Below, piece after piece: positions 62,661-64,000 of a stretch of DNA of 64,000 bases; position 1 is the first letter of the stretch; each line of letters begins with the position of its first letter. The position numbers and the translations under genes were made by a program. The stretch is taken from positions 1,798,001 through 1,862,000 of the forward strand of contig OZ234504.1 of the NCBI GenBank assembly GCA_965153455.1, written 5' to 3'. The stretch is from Sphagnum compactum. Taxonomy: Eukaryota > Bryophyta > Sphagnopsida > Sphagnales. The notes beneath the pieces are model-generated. The model saw only the letters and a program-made list of their open reading frames with translations, had not been told where the DNA came from and did not search any database.

Positions 62661-64000
62661 ACTTAATCAAAATAACTATTGGCTTAATAAAAAAATCAAC
62701 CCACCTATTTATCAACTTGTACTTTCTCACCTGCCTAACTCTTCACATGGTTAGTTATTTACATTTCAAATCACCTTCCTATAACCCATCTACTCATAAG
62801 GTTTATTTGTTAGGTTTGACCAATTTTAACAAATCATTTAAACCAAATTTAAACATTATATTTTAATGGCCATTAAATTTAATTAATTAGATTTAACCAT
62901 TAAATTCAACTTAGGTTTAACCATTATGTTAAACTTAAATTTAATAATTATGTTTAGCCATTATACTTAATCATAAATAATTTTAGTTATTTAACTTATG
63001 TTAACTAACATATTATTTAATCATTGTACATGTATAACCATTAAGTTTAACCATTAAAGTTAATCATTAAAAAAAAATTGTTACCAATTTAAAGTATGGA
63101 ATATTCAATAGTGGTTATAATTGTTTTGGTGCATGTTTGCATGATTACGTATGTGTCAAAAAGTTCACTCCAATAGATAATGACAAACTTTTGGATCATG
63201 TTGTCTAATATCAAAAACTTCATAAATTCATAACTTCCTCAAATATGATTCAACAATCTAAAGGTTTATCTTGTAGCCTTTTAAAAGAGTTTTCCAAAAA
63301 AATATGAAGATTCTCAATTGGAGTTCATTTGACCTTTCAAATTGTCACTAAAATGGTTAGGAATCATTTTGGCAAGTTGTCTTTTGACCTTTTAGATGGC
63401 CATAACTTATGTATTAGATCTTATTTTGAGAATGTGACCCTAGTTTATTGTAATATTCTTGAAGACCTTTCCAATGGTCTAAATAACATTCAATTTGAAT
63501 AAGTTTTGGTTAGCGAAACTTGATCCAAATATTTAAAATTCACCTTGGGACTTCCAACTTCCAAAATGTGAGTTCAACATGGGAGACTTGAAAAGTGCAT
63601 CCTTCTGTTTTCAAACACTTCCACTTCATGTGGAATGTGTTTGCACTCTTTCTACCATTGTTCCATGCCTCTTTTGTAGCCTGATTCTAAAAGAACTCAC
63701 ATGCTTTCCTTTATATTGGGAATGGCATTTTGTTGTTCATCAAAGTCGATCATGTATTCAAGTTAGGATCATGATATTATATAATTACAAAATTAAAAGT
63801 TGACATTAATTACTAGAATGTGAAGTCAAAAACCAAAAACAACTCAAATTTGGCTAATGCCCCCATGATTTGTTACACGGCAATAATTGAGCCTACAATT
63901 TATAAGCGTAAATGAATGATAATTTGTGAACGTAATTATAAAAGATTTTTCTATTACATATGTATTTTAAATGACATTACGTTAATATATGTTCAACCAT
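62661..64000. other. AT-rich spacer with a degenerate TTTAACCATTAA repeat
   Basis: From about 62820 to 63070 the word TTTAACCATTAAATT and its variants recur many times. No gene is supported. The plus-strand frame at 63579-63803 is short and unrecognised. Confidence 0.45.

Overview
This window is nuclear DNA of a land plant, most likely a bryophyte or another early-diverging lineage. The evidence is three intron-rich genes of plant type, very AT-rich spacers, plant telomere-type repeats (CCCTAAA) and a decayed Ty3/gypsy element whose integrase tail carries a PHD-like zinc finger. The species cannot be fixed from the sequence alone. Exon boundaries below were worked out by hand from GT/AG sites, reading-frame continuity and remembered family sequences.

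Layout. At 1-566 (minus) is the 5' part of an unrecognised gene that runs off the left edge. At 3730-4110 (plus) is a small unrecognised gene flanked on both sides by local tandem duplications. From 4.4 to 10.9 kb there is AT-rich spacer. At 10.97-12.2 kb there are exon-like blocks on the minus strand. At 12630-15342 (plus) is a complete seven-exon NAA10/ARD1 gene, the catalytic subunit of N-terminal acetyltransferase A, with a duplicated leader carrying telo-box motifs. At 17644-25682 (minus), convergent with NAA10, is a complete 19-exon leucine-rich-repeat receptor kinase of the LRR-VIII-1 / HPCA1-like type. Its upstream side ends in a 38-bp minisatellite (26.6-27.1 kb). From 27 to 40 kb lies spacer with several tandem repeats and one MITE-like element. 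At 40042-46754 (minus) is a complete 20-exon ARGONAUTE1 gene with an intact DEDH catalytic set, followed upstream by a GC-richer leader or promoter zone to about 48.45 kb. From 48.5 to 64 kb there is no intact gene: poly-G, interstitial telomeric repeats, a tandem array with tRNA B-box-like motifs, hairpin repeats, a dispersed repeat pair and the Ty3/gypsy relic (about 60.2-62.4 kb, minus).

The three solid genes are housekeeping or regulatory functions (co-translational N-terminal acetylation, cell-surface signalling, small-RNA silencing). Nothing suggests that they form a functional cluster. The most unusual material is the partial gene at the left edge, the small orphan gene at 3.7 kb, and the tandem repeats placed against gene leaders.
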